DNA of 6,255 nucleotides from Caryophanales bacterium UBA6259 (GCA_002441135.1 DJVJ01000013.1:1-6255); one strand, 5' to 3'. Counted from the stretch's first letter, positions 1 through 6,031 are shown. The notes: a model not told the origin generated them from the sequence alone. Made by a program: numbers and translations.

Positions 1-73
1 GCATTCAGTTACGTGTTCTCGGATTTTACTGAATTGAAACAGAACCCATTTTAGCATGACAACAAAGCATACA

Positions 74-277
74 TTACAAACCATCGTACAGGCGCATGAA
101 GGCTTCGTATTCGGATTGGTAGTACTCAGGGTTCTCTTGAAGTATTTGCTCTGAATATCCAGGCCACCAGATCTCATCCAGCAGATCACGGAAGGGTAAC
201 TCCCATTTCTGTAGGAGCTCGGCTTGTTGCTGTTCGTAGGCATCGGTTGGATTTGGGTTTAAATGGTAAGGATTCAT
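74..277 (-). CDS. Small acidic hypothetical protein (67 aa)
   Basis: I do not recognise this protein and assign no function. It is a short, acidic, Gln/Glu- and aromatic-rich chain with a Trp-Trp-Pro-Gly-Tyr motif in the middle, and it ends at a proper TAA. It has no signal peptide or membrane segment, so it is probably cytoplasmic. I chose the ATG at 275-277. The frame can be extended upstream to a GTG at 320-322 (82 aa), but the added stretch is basic and unlike the rest. The composition looks like real coding sequence rather than a shadow, and nothing longer overlaps it on either strand. It points the same way as the recombinase but lies about 340 bases beyond that gene's stop, so co-transcription is not evident. 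No Shine-Dalgarno sequence or TAnnTTTG box was seen upstream. Confidence 0.5.
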   Translation of the reverse strand: MNPYHLNPNPTDAYEQQQAELLQKWELPFRDLLDEIWWPGYSEQILQENPEYYQSEYEAFMRLYDGL

Positions 278-343
278 AATGTCATGCACAGGCCGTCTGT
301 GACTTATTTGGGTATGCGGCACACCTATTGTTAATGATCGAGG

Positions 344-438
344 TGCCTATGCAATAGGCAGGGCTGCGCCGCTACACTACTGCTAATCGACTTTTGGTAA
401 CGCGACCAGGCACACAACTGCCTATTTGCACAGGTGCC
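344..438. repeat. Pair of related short palindromes in inverted orientation
   Basis: Bases 344-360 form a perfect hairpin: TGCCTAT, loop GCA, ATAGGCA. About 60 bases on, 418-429 (CTGCCTATTTGC) is the inverse of 351-361 (GCAATAGGCAG) with one extra T. The heptamer AGGTGCC also occurs directly at 341-347 and 432-438. Such an arrangement could be a recombinase or regulator binding site or an element end. That role is inference; only the base symmetry is observed. Confidence 0.5.
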
Positions 439-561
439 AGGATGTCGAGATTTGGTTTTTTAAAATGGATTTGGATTTTGGTTGTGGCGCTCAGGAAAAT
501 TCCGTTTTCCCATATATTCAAAGCAAAAGTGGCTTAGAAAAAGCTTTCCCAGAAATCAAAA

Positions 562-608
562 GGGGTGGGGGTAAACAAGTAGTGGGGGCATCTGTGGAAG
601 ACACCCCC
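562..608. repeat. Clustered G-run motifs downstream of the recombinase
   Basis: GTGGGGG occurs at 565-571 and 582-588, 17 bases apart. CACCCCC follows at 602-608. The GGGGTG at 562-567 can pair with CACCCC at 602-607, and the second G-run can pair with the C-run, so alternative hairpins are possible on the recombinase transcript just after its stop. On the minus strand the larger hairpin would be followed by TTTT, so it could serve as a terminator. Spaced copies could equally be protein binding sites. The function is undecided. Confidence 0.35.
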
Positions 609-616
609 AAAAATTT

Positions 617-1825
617 TCAAAATGAAATTTTTAGCAACGACTTTTCCAAAAGATCAGTAGTGGTTCGCTCGTATTTCATCATGGTTTTGATATCCGAATG
701 CCCGGTTAGTTTCATGACAACTGTAGGAGGCATTCCTTTTGCTAATAGCAGGCTTACGCTCGTTCGTCTTGCAGTATGTGATGAGACAAGTTCATGCTTT
801 GGCTTATCAATGATAATCTCCTTTCTTCCTTGATATCGGGTTAACATTACTCTTGTATCTACACCCGCATTCCTGCAGATAAGTTTCAGTGCACGATTGA
901 AATACTGTGAGGTATACTGTGGGAATTGGAAGTTATATTTTGCCGCAATTATTTCAGCTTCTGCTGTCCATCCCACGAATGGTATGTGCATGAGTTTTTC
1001 GGTTTTAATTGAACGGAATACCCACATATGATTGATGACTTGGTCGGGGCTGAGTTGTTGCATGTCCGAAAACCGTTGTCCAGTGTATATCTGGAACAGA
1101 AAACAGTCTCTAACACGTTGTTGTTCAGGGGACAATGAGGCATCTTTTATCAGTTGAATTTCTGCTTCAGATAGTGTCACAATATCATATCTGTTCTTAA
1201 CGGGTTGGTTGACGGTTAATGCCGCAGGGTTAATAGGATATTCATTTTGGATCATCCACCGGATAACACACTTTAATGCAGCTATCATACGGTACGCTGT
1301 GTCATTTCTGTTATCACGATCGTATAATACGTAGTGTCTGAACTTCTCAACAAGCGAGTAGTCCATATTATCCGTTGTCAACGTGAGTTTGTACTTTGTT
1401 TCAAACTGCTTAATCAGAGTAATAAGTATGTGGTATTTCCTAATCGTTCCAGGCTTATATTCGGGAGATCTGGCCTTAATGAAGATTGTGATCCCGGAAA
1501 TAATTGTGCAGGACTTTTCCTGCTTTAGCTTGCCTGTTTTTATGAGTTGTGCAACCCCATGCTTGAATGTATCCCAATTCCCTTGGCTTTCAAGCCCATT
1601 AAGGCGAATTTTTTTGAGCAGCTCAAGTCGGAATAGCTCGAGGTCTTGATTAAACACTTCATGGCCAAGCATGGATTTTTTTGCAAGTTGCTTTTTGCTG
1701 TCCCAATATATGGCTTCGATTTTAATGGGAGTGTTTATTTTAAACTGGTGCGCCTTATCTTCGTAAAAACAAGCGCGAACGGTACATTCTTTCTTGCCGT
1801 TGGATAAATAGAATTTTATAATCAT
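617..1825 (-). CDS. Tyrosine recombinase (phage-type integrase)
   Basis: This 402-aa protein is a site-specific DNA recombinase of the tyrosine family, which cuts and rejoins DNA through a covalent 3'-phosphotyrosine. An arm-type DNA-binding domain spans about residues 1-90, with a Tyr-Trp-Asp motif at 40-42. An alpha-helical core-binding (SAM-like) domain follows at about 105-205, and the catalytic domain at about 215-400. Catalytic residues are all visible: R251 in TGQR, a beta-hairpin lysine (K274 or K277), H350 and R353 in HTARR, H376 in TGHSD and nucleophile Y385 in MMKYERT. Length and layout match the arm-domain integrases common on Bacteroidota transposons, conjugative elements and prophages. 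It looks intact. The ATG at 1825 lies behind a pyrimidine-rich leader with no Shine-Dalgarno sequence. It starts about 100 bases from a tRNA-Leu-like gene and is divergent from it. It lacks context for xerC/D and does not look like an integron IntI. Confidence 0.95.
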   Translation of the reverse strand: MIIKFYLSNGKKECTVRACFYEDKAHQFKINTPIKIEAIYWDSKKQLAKKSMLGHEVFNQDLELFRLELLKKIRLNGLESQGNWDTFKHGVAQLIKTGKLKQEKSCTIISGITIFIKARSPEYKPGTIRKYHILITLIKQFETKYKLTLTTDNMDYSLVEKFRHYVLYDRDNRNDTAYRMIAALKCVIRWMIQNEYPINPAALTVNQPVKNRYDIVTLSEAEIQLIKDASLSPEQQRVRDCFLFQIYTGQRFSDMQQLSPDQVINHMWVFRSIKTEKLMHIPFVGWTAEAEIIAAKYNFQFPQYTSQYFNRALKLICRNAGVDTRVMLTRYQGRKEIIIDKPKHELVSSHTARRTSVSLLLAKGMPPTVVMKLTGHSDIKTMMKYERTTTDLLEKSLLKISF

Positions 1826-1926
1826 AAAAAGGAGAAATAAAGGAGAAAAATCTGCTATTTTTTACCTTTTCGTCCGCTATTGATATCTGCTGTGACAACG
1901 CAATTAATCCATCAGAATCTCTGTAA

Positions 1927-2013
1927 ACCCCAGTGGTGGCGGAATTGGTAGACGCGCTGGTCTCAAAAACCTGTGAGGTAACACTCGTGCCGGTTCGATC
2001 CCGGCCTCGGGTA
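1927..2013 (+). tRNA. tRNA-Leu (CAA anticodon), structurally imperfect
   Basis: This is a class II tRNA with anticodon CAA at 1964-1966, which reads UUG. D stem GCG/CGC is at 1939-1941/1953-1955 with the GGTAGA loop. The anticodon stem is at 1957-1961/1969-1973, the variable arm GAG/CTC at 1975-1977/1984-1986, and the T arm GCCGG-TTCGATC-CCGGC at 1989-2005. The acceptor is ACCCCAG (1927-1933) with CTCGGGT (2006-2012), discriminator A2013, and no encoded CCA. Three oddities stand out: a C-C mismatch in the acceptor stem (1931/2008), a T-T mismatch in the anticodon stem (1958/1972), and three extra bases between acceptor and D stem (TGGTGG where TGG would do). It could be functional with poor pairing, or a decaying or element-borne copy. 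The 5' boundary depends on how the extra triplet is treated. Confidence 0.75.
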
Positions 2014-2025
2014 CTGATTGAAAAT

Positions 2026-2068
2026 AAAGCCTTTATGTTGGAAATCCGGCACAGAGGCTTTTTCTTTT
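2026..2068 (+). terminator. Rho-independent-type terminator after the tRNA
   Basis: AAAGCCT (2026-2032) pairs perfectly with AGGCTTT (2055-2061), and TTCTTTT follows. The loop is long (22 bases) and has little further pairing. Its position 13 bases after the tRNA 3' end fits termination of the tRNA transcript. Confidence 0.6.
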
Positions 2069-2240
2069 GGGGGTGTTCTGATTCGTGCCCAGGCCATCAC
2101 CCCCTGCGGTGTGTGCATGATTGATTCGCCCCGGCAGCCCTCATCTTTTAGCTCAAAATTTTTTAAGGGTGAGAGCATGTTCTCTGTTAAGACGCTGGTT
2201 GAGTCAGGCACGAACGTGGACACTTAACCTGACATAATAT
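2069..2240. other. Intergenic stretch with no recognisable gene
   Basis: Short open frames on both strands cross this stretch, but they run into or are antisense to the tRNA and its terminator. Their peptides carry the pattern typical of mis-called tRNA antisense frames. Base composition is closer to the left part of the window than to the AT-rich module that begins further right. I see no terminator, promoter or repeat here that I can defend. Confidence 0.5.
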
Positions 2241-2447
2241 ATTGCCCACCGGATCACATAAGATTTAAATAAAGTGCATACCTTTGGCAGACATTAATCA
2301 AAAAGATAAGAGAACCATGCAAATATACCTGCCAAAGATATTACCCGAACTACAAGAAACACGGAATGGAGACCCACTCTTCAATTTATCCAACTATAGC
2401 GGGAAAAAACGGAAGAGTTGAGGTTAGTTGTACGTTGGCGTTCATTG
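2241..2447 (+). repeat. Direct repeat copy A (~207 bases)
   Basis: This aligns without gaps to 6032-6238, with about 15 differences (about 93% identity by eye). The differences cluster at the two ends and are few in the middle. It contains a perfect 9-base inverted repeat, CTTTGGCAG (2282-2290) with CTGCCAAAG (2329-2337), and a promoter-like TACCTTTG box. A 34-codon open frame (2317-2421) is also present. Most base changes between copies alter the encoded residues, so the repeat is probably not maintained as a protein gene. It ends 28 bases before the KAP gene start, in the motif GTTGGCGTTCATTG. Confidence 0.9.
2279..2286 (+). promoter_or_regulatory. Promoter-like TAnnTTTG box inside repeat A
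   Basis: TACCTTTG matches the Bacteroidota -7 consensus TAnnTTTG exactly. No clear TTG-type -33 box is seen at the usual distance; the upstream sequence is AT-rich. If used, it would transcribe rightward through the repeat into the KAP gene with a leader of roughly 180 bases. The same octamer is present at 6070-6077 in copy B. It overlaps the left arm of the repeat's 9-base inverted repeat. Confidence 0.4.
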
Positions 2448-2450
2448 TGA
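2434..2450 (+). repeat. Left arm of inverted repeat bracketing the KAP gene
   Basis: GTTGGCGTT (2434-2442) is the exact inverse of AACGCCAAC at 5060-5068. The following bases to 2450 also match the inverse of 5051-5059, apart from two mismatches and one bulged base. The arm overlaps the last 14 bases of direct repeat A and sits 25 bases before the KAP start codon. Repeat B ends in the near-identical GTTGGTGGTCATTG at 6225-6238. Confidence 0.6.
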
Positions 2451-2475
2451 AAAAAGAACACATAAATAAATACTA

Positions 2476-5046
2476 ATGAATTTTTCCAAGAATCAAGATT
2501 TGATAAAAAGTATTTCACTACCACTCGGCTTGGCGACAATATACCTGTTGTTAAAAGATATATGGGAAAACATCTTCAATACTATTCTTGTAAATCCCAT
2601 TTTAAGTAAAATTGATAATAATTTAATCAATGATTCAATTTTCTTATGCCTATTAATCTTGATACTTTTTAATCTTTACAAAAAGTATGACAAAAACTAT
2701 TATATCACAAATAAGACTCTTTTTGTCGTAATTATTGGTGTATTGTTTTATTTCTATTACAGATTTATTAGCAATATATGGATTTTTACGGGATTTAGTT
2801 TTTGGGATAATTTTAAATATATTGACATACTATTCCTTTTCCCATTAGGATTATTTCTTTTAAAAATTATCCACAACAACTCTACATTAGAAACTGACAA
2901 TAAAAAAGGATTTTACTTAGACACTCCACTAGGAAAATCAAATCCCGATTTATTAAACAGGGAAAGCCTGGCTAAATATATAAGTAGTGAGATAGAAAAC
3001 ACCAATTCACCAGATTCATCTTTTGCTATTGGAATTTCAAGTGAATGGGGATTTGGAAAAACTTCATTTTTTGACTTGCTTGAAAGATACTTGGATGGTG
3101 AAGCGAATATTATTATCAAGGTTAACCCATGGATAAATCATGATTCAAAAAACATAGTTAAAGATTTCTTTAATGTTTTGAGTTCAAGTTTATCAAAGTA
3201 TAGTTCAAACATTTCGCCAACTATTAAGAAGTACTCAGAAATATTGATAGGAATAGGAGATAGCGATTTAAACAAATTATTAAATCCACTGGTCAAAATT
3301 TATTCATCAAATGACAACGTATTATCAGAATTTGAGCAAATCAATTCATCAATAAAAAGTCTAAATAGAAAACTTGTTGTTTTTATTGATGACCTTGATA
3401 GATTATACAAAGAAGAAATTATCCAAGTTGTCAAATTGATAAGAAATAGTGCAAATTTTGGCAATACTATTTTTATCGTTGCATATGACCGCAACTATAT
3501 TGTTAACGCAATAAAAGGCATAAACAGTTATAATCCGGAGTTTTTCCTTGAAAAGATTTTTCAGATTGAGATTCGCTTACCAAATTTTGAAGAACAAATA
3601 ATCCAAAAACGGATATTTGAATTACTTAGTCCCCGTGTATCAGAAACAGATAATCAAGAATTATTAAATATTTTGCTTAAGAAAAATATTTCATTTAACA
3701 CTAATGTTTTCAGCTCTGGGACGCTAACTACTCTAAGAGATGCTACTAGGTTCTCTAACTCATTTCTTATTGCATATAGTTACTTAAAAGGAGAAATTGT
3801 ACTTGCAGACTTATTAAATATTGAAGCATTAAGGTTAAAATACCCAGGAGTGTACAAATTAATTTTCTTTCAAAGCGATGAATTTCTAGATACCGCTTCT
3901 AGTGCCTATAATAAAACCTTTTATTCACTACGTACTAAAAAGACAAAAGATAAAGATAAGAATGAAGTTGAGATTGTACTTATACGAGAATATCTTTTAG
4001 AAAACTTCGATAAAGTTGGTATTCCAAAATCAGACATAAACAAAGCGGTTAGTTTATTATATTCCTTATTTCCAAGGTCTGATTCTCAATTTTATAGTAG
4101 AGATGTAGATTTATTATCTGTATCAAATCCCTTAAGTTTTGAAAGGTACTCACATTATCGATTACTTGATACGAATCTTTCTGAAATAGAATTTAGCAAA
4201 TATCGTTCAAAGCCACTAAATGAGTTTTGTGAAAAAATAAAAGAATGGGTAGAATCAGGTTTAAGATGGGAACTTAAAAGAAGATTTGAAAGTATAAATG
4301 CCTTTTCTGATAAGGAAGATTTTGAGAAAACCATTAACGCCATATTTTATTTCGCAAGACTTCCAAAGATTGAAAATATTAGGAATGATTATAGTGGTTT
4401 TGACTATGATAATCTATATGGCAAGATATATAAGTATCAAGAATATTTAAAACTAAAGTACTATTCTAATGTAGATGAATATAAGGCATTTATTATTAGT
4501 GTATTTAAAAATGCCCCATCACCATATTCTTTCGATGCTGAGTTTATATACAATACCTTTGACAAATTTTCAATTACTTACGACTTTATTATACCAAAAG
4601 AAGTATTTGAACAAATAAGACTTGAATATCTAGAAAAGTATTTAAATGAGATATCAAAATTTGACTCAAACGTTTGGCACCTTTATGTCTACAACGATGA
4701 TATAACAGCAGTACCACAAACAGGCAATTCTTATCAAATTCAAAAATCAAAAAATGCTAATGCAACCAAATTAGTAATTGATTTCATTTCTAAAAAAGAC
4801 CTCGATGGCTTTTTGTTTGCAATTTTAGTCAAAAACCCACGTGATATAGGTCTATTTGCTGTTAGGGAAGTAATTCCAAAAATGTTTGGTAGTTATAGAG
4901 ACTTTGAAGATTTTCTTAAAGGATTTGATAATAATGATTACAAATACTTAAAAGAATTCAAAGACTTTTATAGAAAGTTAGATGAACACGAATACAAAAG
5001 GTATATTGAATTTGAATTTAAGGACATACCTGCAGAGAAATTGTAA
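2476..5046 (+). CDS. Membrane-anchored KAP-family P-loop NTPase
   Basis: This is an 856-aa predicted ATPase of the KAP family (named for Kidins220/ARMS and PifA). Residues 1-135 hold three clear hydrophobic segments (about 53-69, 81-98, 115-134) and a weaker one near 13-27, so it is likely held in the inner membrane. The NTPase domain follows, with Walker A EWGFGKTS (190-197), an NPWI motif (217-220), Walker B VVFIDDLDR (301-309), a sensor-like AYDRN (336-340) and the family's LRDATRFSN arginine motif (420-428). About 420 C-terminal residues, rich in Lys, Phe and Tyr, match no nuclease or other domain I recognise. The ATG follows an in-frame TAA (2467-2469) and an A-rich leader with no Shine-Dalgarno sequence. 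Base use is much more AT-rich than the recombinase. Family knowledge makes phage exclusion plausible (PifA of plasmid F blocks T7), but that is inference. Confidence 0.9.
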   Translation: MNFSKNQDLIKSISLPLGLATIYLLLKDIWENIFNTILVNPILSKIDNNLINDSIFLCLLILILFNLYKKYDKNYYITNKTLFVVIIGVLFYFYYRFISNIWIFTGFSFWDNFKYIDILFLFPLGLFLLKIIHNNSTLETDNKKGFYLDTPLGKSNPDLLNRESLAKYISSEIENTNSPDSSFAIGISSEWGFGKTSFFDLLERYLDGEANIIIKVNPWINHDSKNIVKDFFNVLSSSLSKYSSNISPTIKKYSEILIGIGDSDLNKLLNPLVKIYSSNDNVLSEFEQINSSIKSLNRKLVVFIDDLDRLYKEEIIQVVKLIRNSANFGNTIFIVAYDRNYIVNAIKGINSYNPEFFLEKIFQIEIRLPNFEEQIIQKRIFELLSPRVSETDNQELLNILLKKNISFNTNVFSSGTLTTLRDATRFSNSFLIAYSYLKGEIVLADLLNIEALRLKYPGVYKLIFFQSDEFLDTASSAYNKTFYSLRTKKTKDKDKNEVEIVLIREYLLENFDKVGIPKSDINKAVSLLYSLFPRSDSQFYSRDVDLLSVSNPLSFERYSHYRLLDTNLSEIEFSKYRSKPLNEFCEKIKEWVESGLRWELKRRFESINAFSDKEDFEKTINAIFYFARLPKIENIRNDYSGFDYDNLYGKIYKYQEYLKLKYYSNVDEYKAFIISVFKNAPSPYSFDAEFIYNTFDKFSITYDFIIPKEVFEQIRLEYLEKYLNEISKFDSNVWHLYVYNDDITAVPQTGNSYQIQKSKNANATKLVIDFISKKDLDGFLFAILVKNPRDIGLFAVREVIPKMFGSYRDFEDFLKGFDNNDYKYLKEFKDFYRKLDEHEYKRYIEFEFKDIPAEKL

Positions 5047-5050
5047 TAAA

Positions 5051-5068
5051 TAACAACGAAACGCCAAC
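5051..5068 (-). repeat. Right arm of inverted repeat bracketing the KAP gene
   Basis: AACGCCAAC at 5060-5068 is the exact inverse of 2434-2442. Extending outward to 5051 gives 15 possible pairs with 2434-2450, with two mismatches and one bulged A (5059). The arm begins 5 bases after the KAP stop codon. The sequence after it runs through GCATACCGCC (5081-5090) into GTTAAGT (5091-5097), which fits the integron core consensus GTTRRRY. That consensus is short and degenerate, so the match alone proves little. Confidence 0.6.
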
Positions 5069-5117
5069 AAAAAATATAATGCATACCGCCGTTAAGTAAC
5101 TCAAAGAAAATGAATTA

Positions 5118-5125
5118 TAAATTTG
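5118..5125 (+). promoter_or_regulatory. Promoter-like TAnnTTTG box upstream of the lipoprotein gene
   Basis: TAAATTTG matches the Bacteroidota -7 consensus. It lies 82 bases before the chosen ATG at 5207, a reasonable leader length. No good -33 TTG box is seen at the usual spacing. Together with the 160-base gap after the KAP gene, it suggests the lipoprotein gene may have its own promoter. Confidence 0.35.
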
Positions 5126-5206
5126 ACATTACAGAAATATAAGAAAATTTATTGAATGAAATGCGGTACGCATCATATTCAAAACGTAAGCACCAATATT
5201 AAAAAA

Positions 5207-5842
5207 ATGAAACTAAGAAAATACGTCAGAATTTTATTAACTGTTTTAGTGTTGGTATCGTGCACAAGGCCAATTAACTACGTTATTGAGACAGATTTTA
5301 ATCAATTAATGCCCGACACAATAAATGGCGAAACCGAAAAGGAATCTCAGAAGAAAACTCAGGAATTCTACACACTTTTATTATCAAACACAATTGACAA
5401 AACTATTCCAGACATTGAAATATTCACTGTTGACGGAAAAAAATTGAATCTTCGGGACGTTTTAAATACGGAGACAATTATCATCTCCAGTGACAATCAT
5501 TGTGGTTGGGGTTTAGAATCTCTAACAAACGATCTACCAAACGCCATGAAAAATCTTCAAAACGAAATTCCTGACATTAATATTATTTGCTTGTTCAAAC
5601 GGTTGAAATCTGACATTGAAAACCCAGTAGCATTTAACAAGACTCTGAATGAATTGAAATTTATTTACGAGTCAGTTTATGTAATTGACGAGAATCAAGC
5701 ATACAAGATAAATTTGTTTCCAAATCCAATCAGACTATATGTTAATGATAACAAAGTTGTTACGCATATTGGAATTGGAACCTCGTTGACTGAAAACAGA
5801 TTATTGGATGAAATTAGAGAAAATACTGGTGCTAATAAATAG
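5207..5842 (+). CDS. Thioredoxin-fold lipoprotein with a single active-site cysteine
   Basis: This 211-aa predicted lipoprotein has a basic start (MKLRK), a hydrophobic core and the lipobox LVSC with Cys19 as the lipidation site, so it is probably membrane-anchored outside the cytoplasm. After a linker, residues about 66-205 look like a TlpA/AhpC-type redoxin domain. A PDIEIFTVDGKKLNL strand region (68-82) leads to the active-site position HCGWG (98-102) and a likely cis-proline at FPNPIRLYV (171-179). Only Cys99 is present; the second cysteine of a CxxC motif is a glycine, so ordinary dithiol exchange is unlikely. I chose the ATG at 5207 because it starts a proper signal peptide. An upstream in-frame ATG at 5156 would add 17 residues in front of it. 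It lies 160 bases after the KAP gene on the same strand. A functional link to that gene is not shown. Confidence 0.8.
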   Translation: MKLRKYVRILLTVLVLVSCTRPINYVIETDFNQLMPDTINGETEKESQKKTQEFYTLLLSNTIDKTIPDIEIFTVDGKKLNLRDVLNTETIIISSDNHCGWGLESLTNDLPNAMKNLQNEIPDINIICLFKRLKSDIENPVAFNKTLNELKFIYESVYVIDENQAYKINLFPNPIRLYVNDNKVVTHIGIGTSLTENRLLDEIRENTGANK

Positions 5843-5853
5843 GACTCTAACCT

Positions 5854-5884
5854 GCGCGCAGCGCCCAGTCCCGCAATTGTGGGA
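5854..5884 (+). terminator. Two small hairpins after the lipoprotein gene
   Basis: GCGC-GCA-GCGC (5854-5864) and TCCCGC-AATT-GTGGGA (5869-5884, six pairs including one G-T) follow the stop codon closely. Neither is followed by a T run, so this is at most a weak or factor-assisted terminator. Confidence 0.3.
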
Positions 5885-5894
5885 TTGAACTACA

Positions 5895-5966
5895 TTTCGA
5901 CACTTCGGCAGGCTCAGTACAACGCAAGCTCAATGCCTCGTAGCCGCGGGACAGGTTCCCGGGAAC
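5895..5966. repeat. Dispersed-repeat-like sequence with a 12-base palindrome
   Basis: The core CTTCGGCAGGCTCAGTACAA (5903-5922) resembles the short CTTCGACAGGCTCAG-type sequences scattered through intergenic regions of many bacteria, including Bacteroidota. It is followed by GTTCCCGGGAAC (5955-5966), a perfect palindrome. The stretch is GC-richer than the genes to its left. The similarity is from memory and not from a search. It may mark the right edge of the AT-rich module. Confidence 0.45.
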
Positions 5967-6031
5967 ACCATTTCTGCACAGTAGAAAGCCGTATCGTTGT
6001 CATGTTTTAAACCTTTGTTCTTGAAAAATAA

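Larger units (their letters stand above)
278..616. other. Non-coding stretch with palindromes and G-runs
   Basis: I see no convincing gene on either strand. A plus-strand open frame from 426 runs mostly antisense to the recombinase gene and is not believable. The stretch holds two related hairpin-forming sequences (344-360 and 418-438) and a group of G/C runs just beyond the recombinase stop (562-608), each listed separately. Confidence 0.6.

Noticed and set aside
3..34. ATTCAGT / ACTGAAT inverted repeat as terminator of the small minus-strand gene
   Set aside because: It has only seven pairs, a long loop and no T run on the relevant strand.
426..833. Plus-strand open frame of 135 codons
   Set aside because: Its second half is antisense to the recombinase 3' end, and the rest crosses palindromic, G-run non-coding sequence. 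The peptide shows no domain character.
1827..1848. Tandem AAAGGAGAAA sequences resembling Shine-Dalgarno sites
   Set aside because: They lie on the plus strand with no plus-strand start codon of a credible gene nearby. On the recombinase mRNA they read as pyrimidine tracts.
1963..2223. Minus-strand frame of 86 codons over the tRNA
   Set aside because: It ends inside the tRNA, and its C-terminus has the RPGSNRHE-type pattern produced by reading the antisense of a tRNA T arm.
2317..2421. 34-codon frame inside repeat A (and its 36-codon counterpart at 6108-6218)
   Set aside because: Differences between the copies mostly change amino acids and shift the end, which argues against a maintained peptide. 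A leader peptide cannot be fully excluded.
5051..5097. A complete classical integron attC site right after the KAP gene
   Set aside because: The local sequence alone does not fold like attC: both CGCC blocks (5062-5065 and 5087-5090) are in the same orientation, the left end does not fit RYYYAAC, and the site is short. Pairing appears only if the cassette head is joined to it.
5110..5142. Ten-codon frame starting MNYKFDITEI
   Set aside because: It is too short to call. It may be the remnant of a gene that once followed the boundary at 5091, but nothing else supports that.
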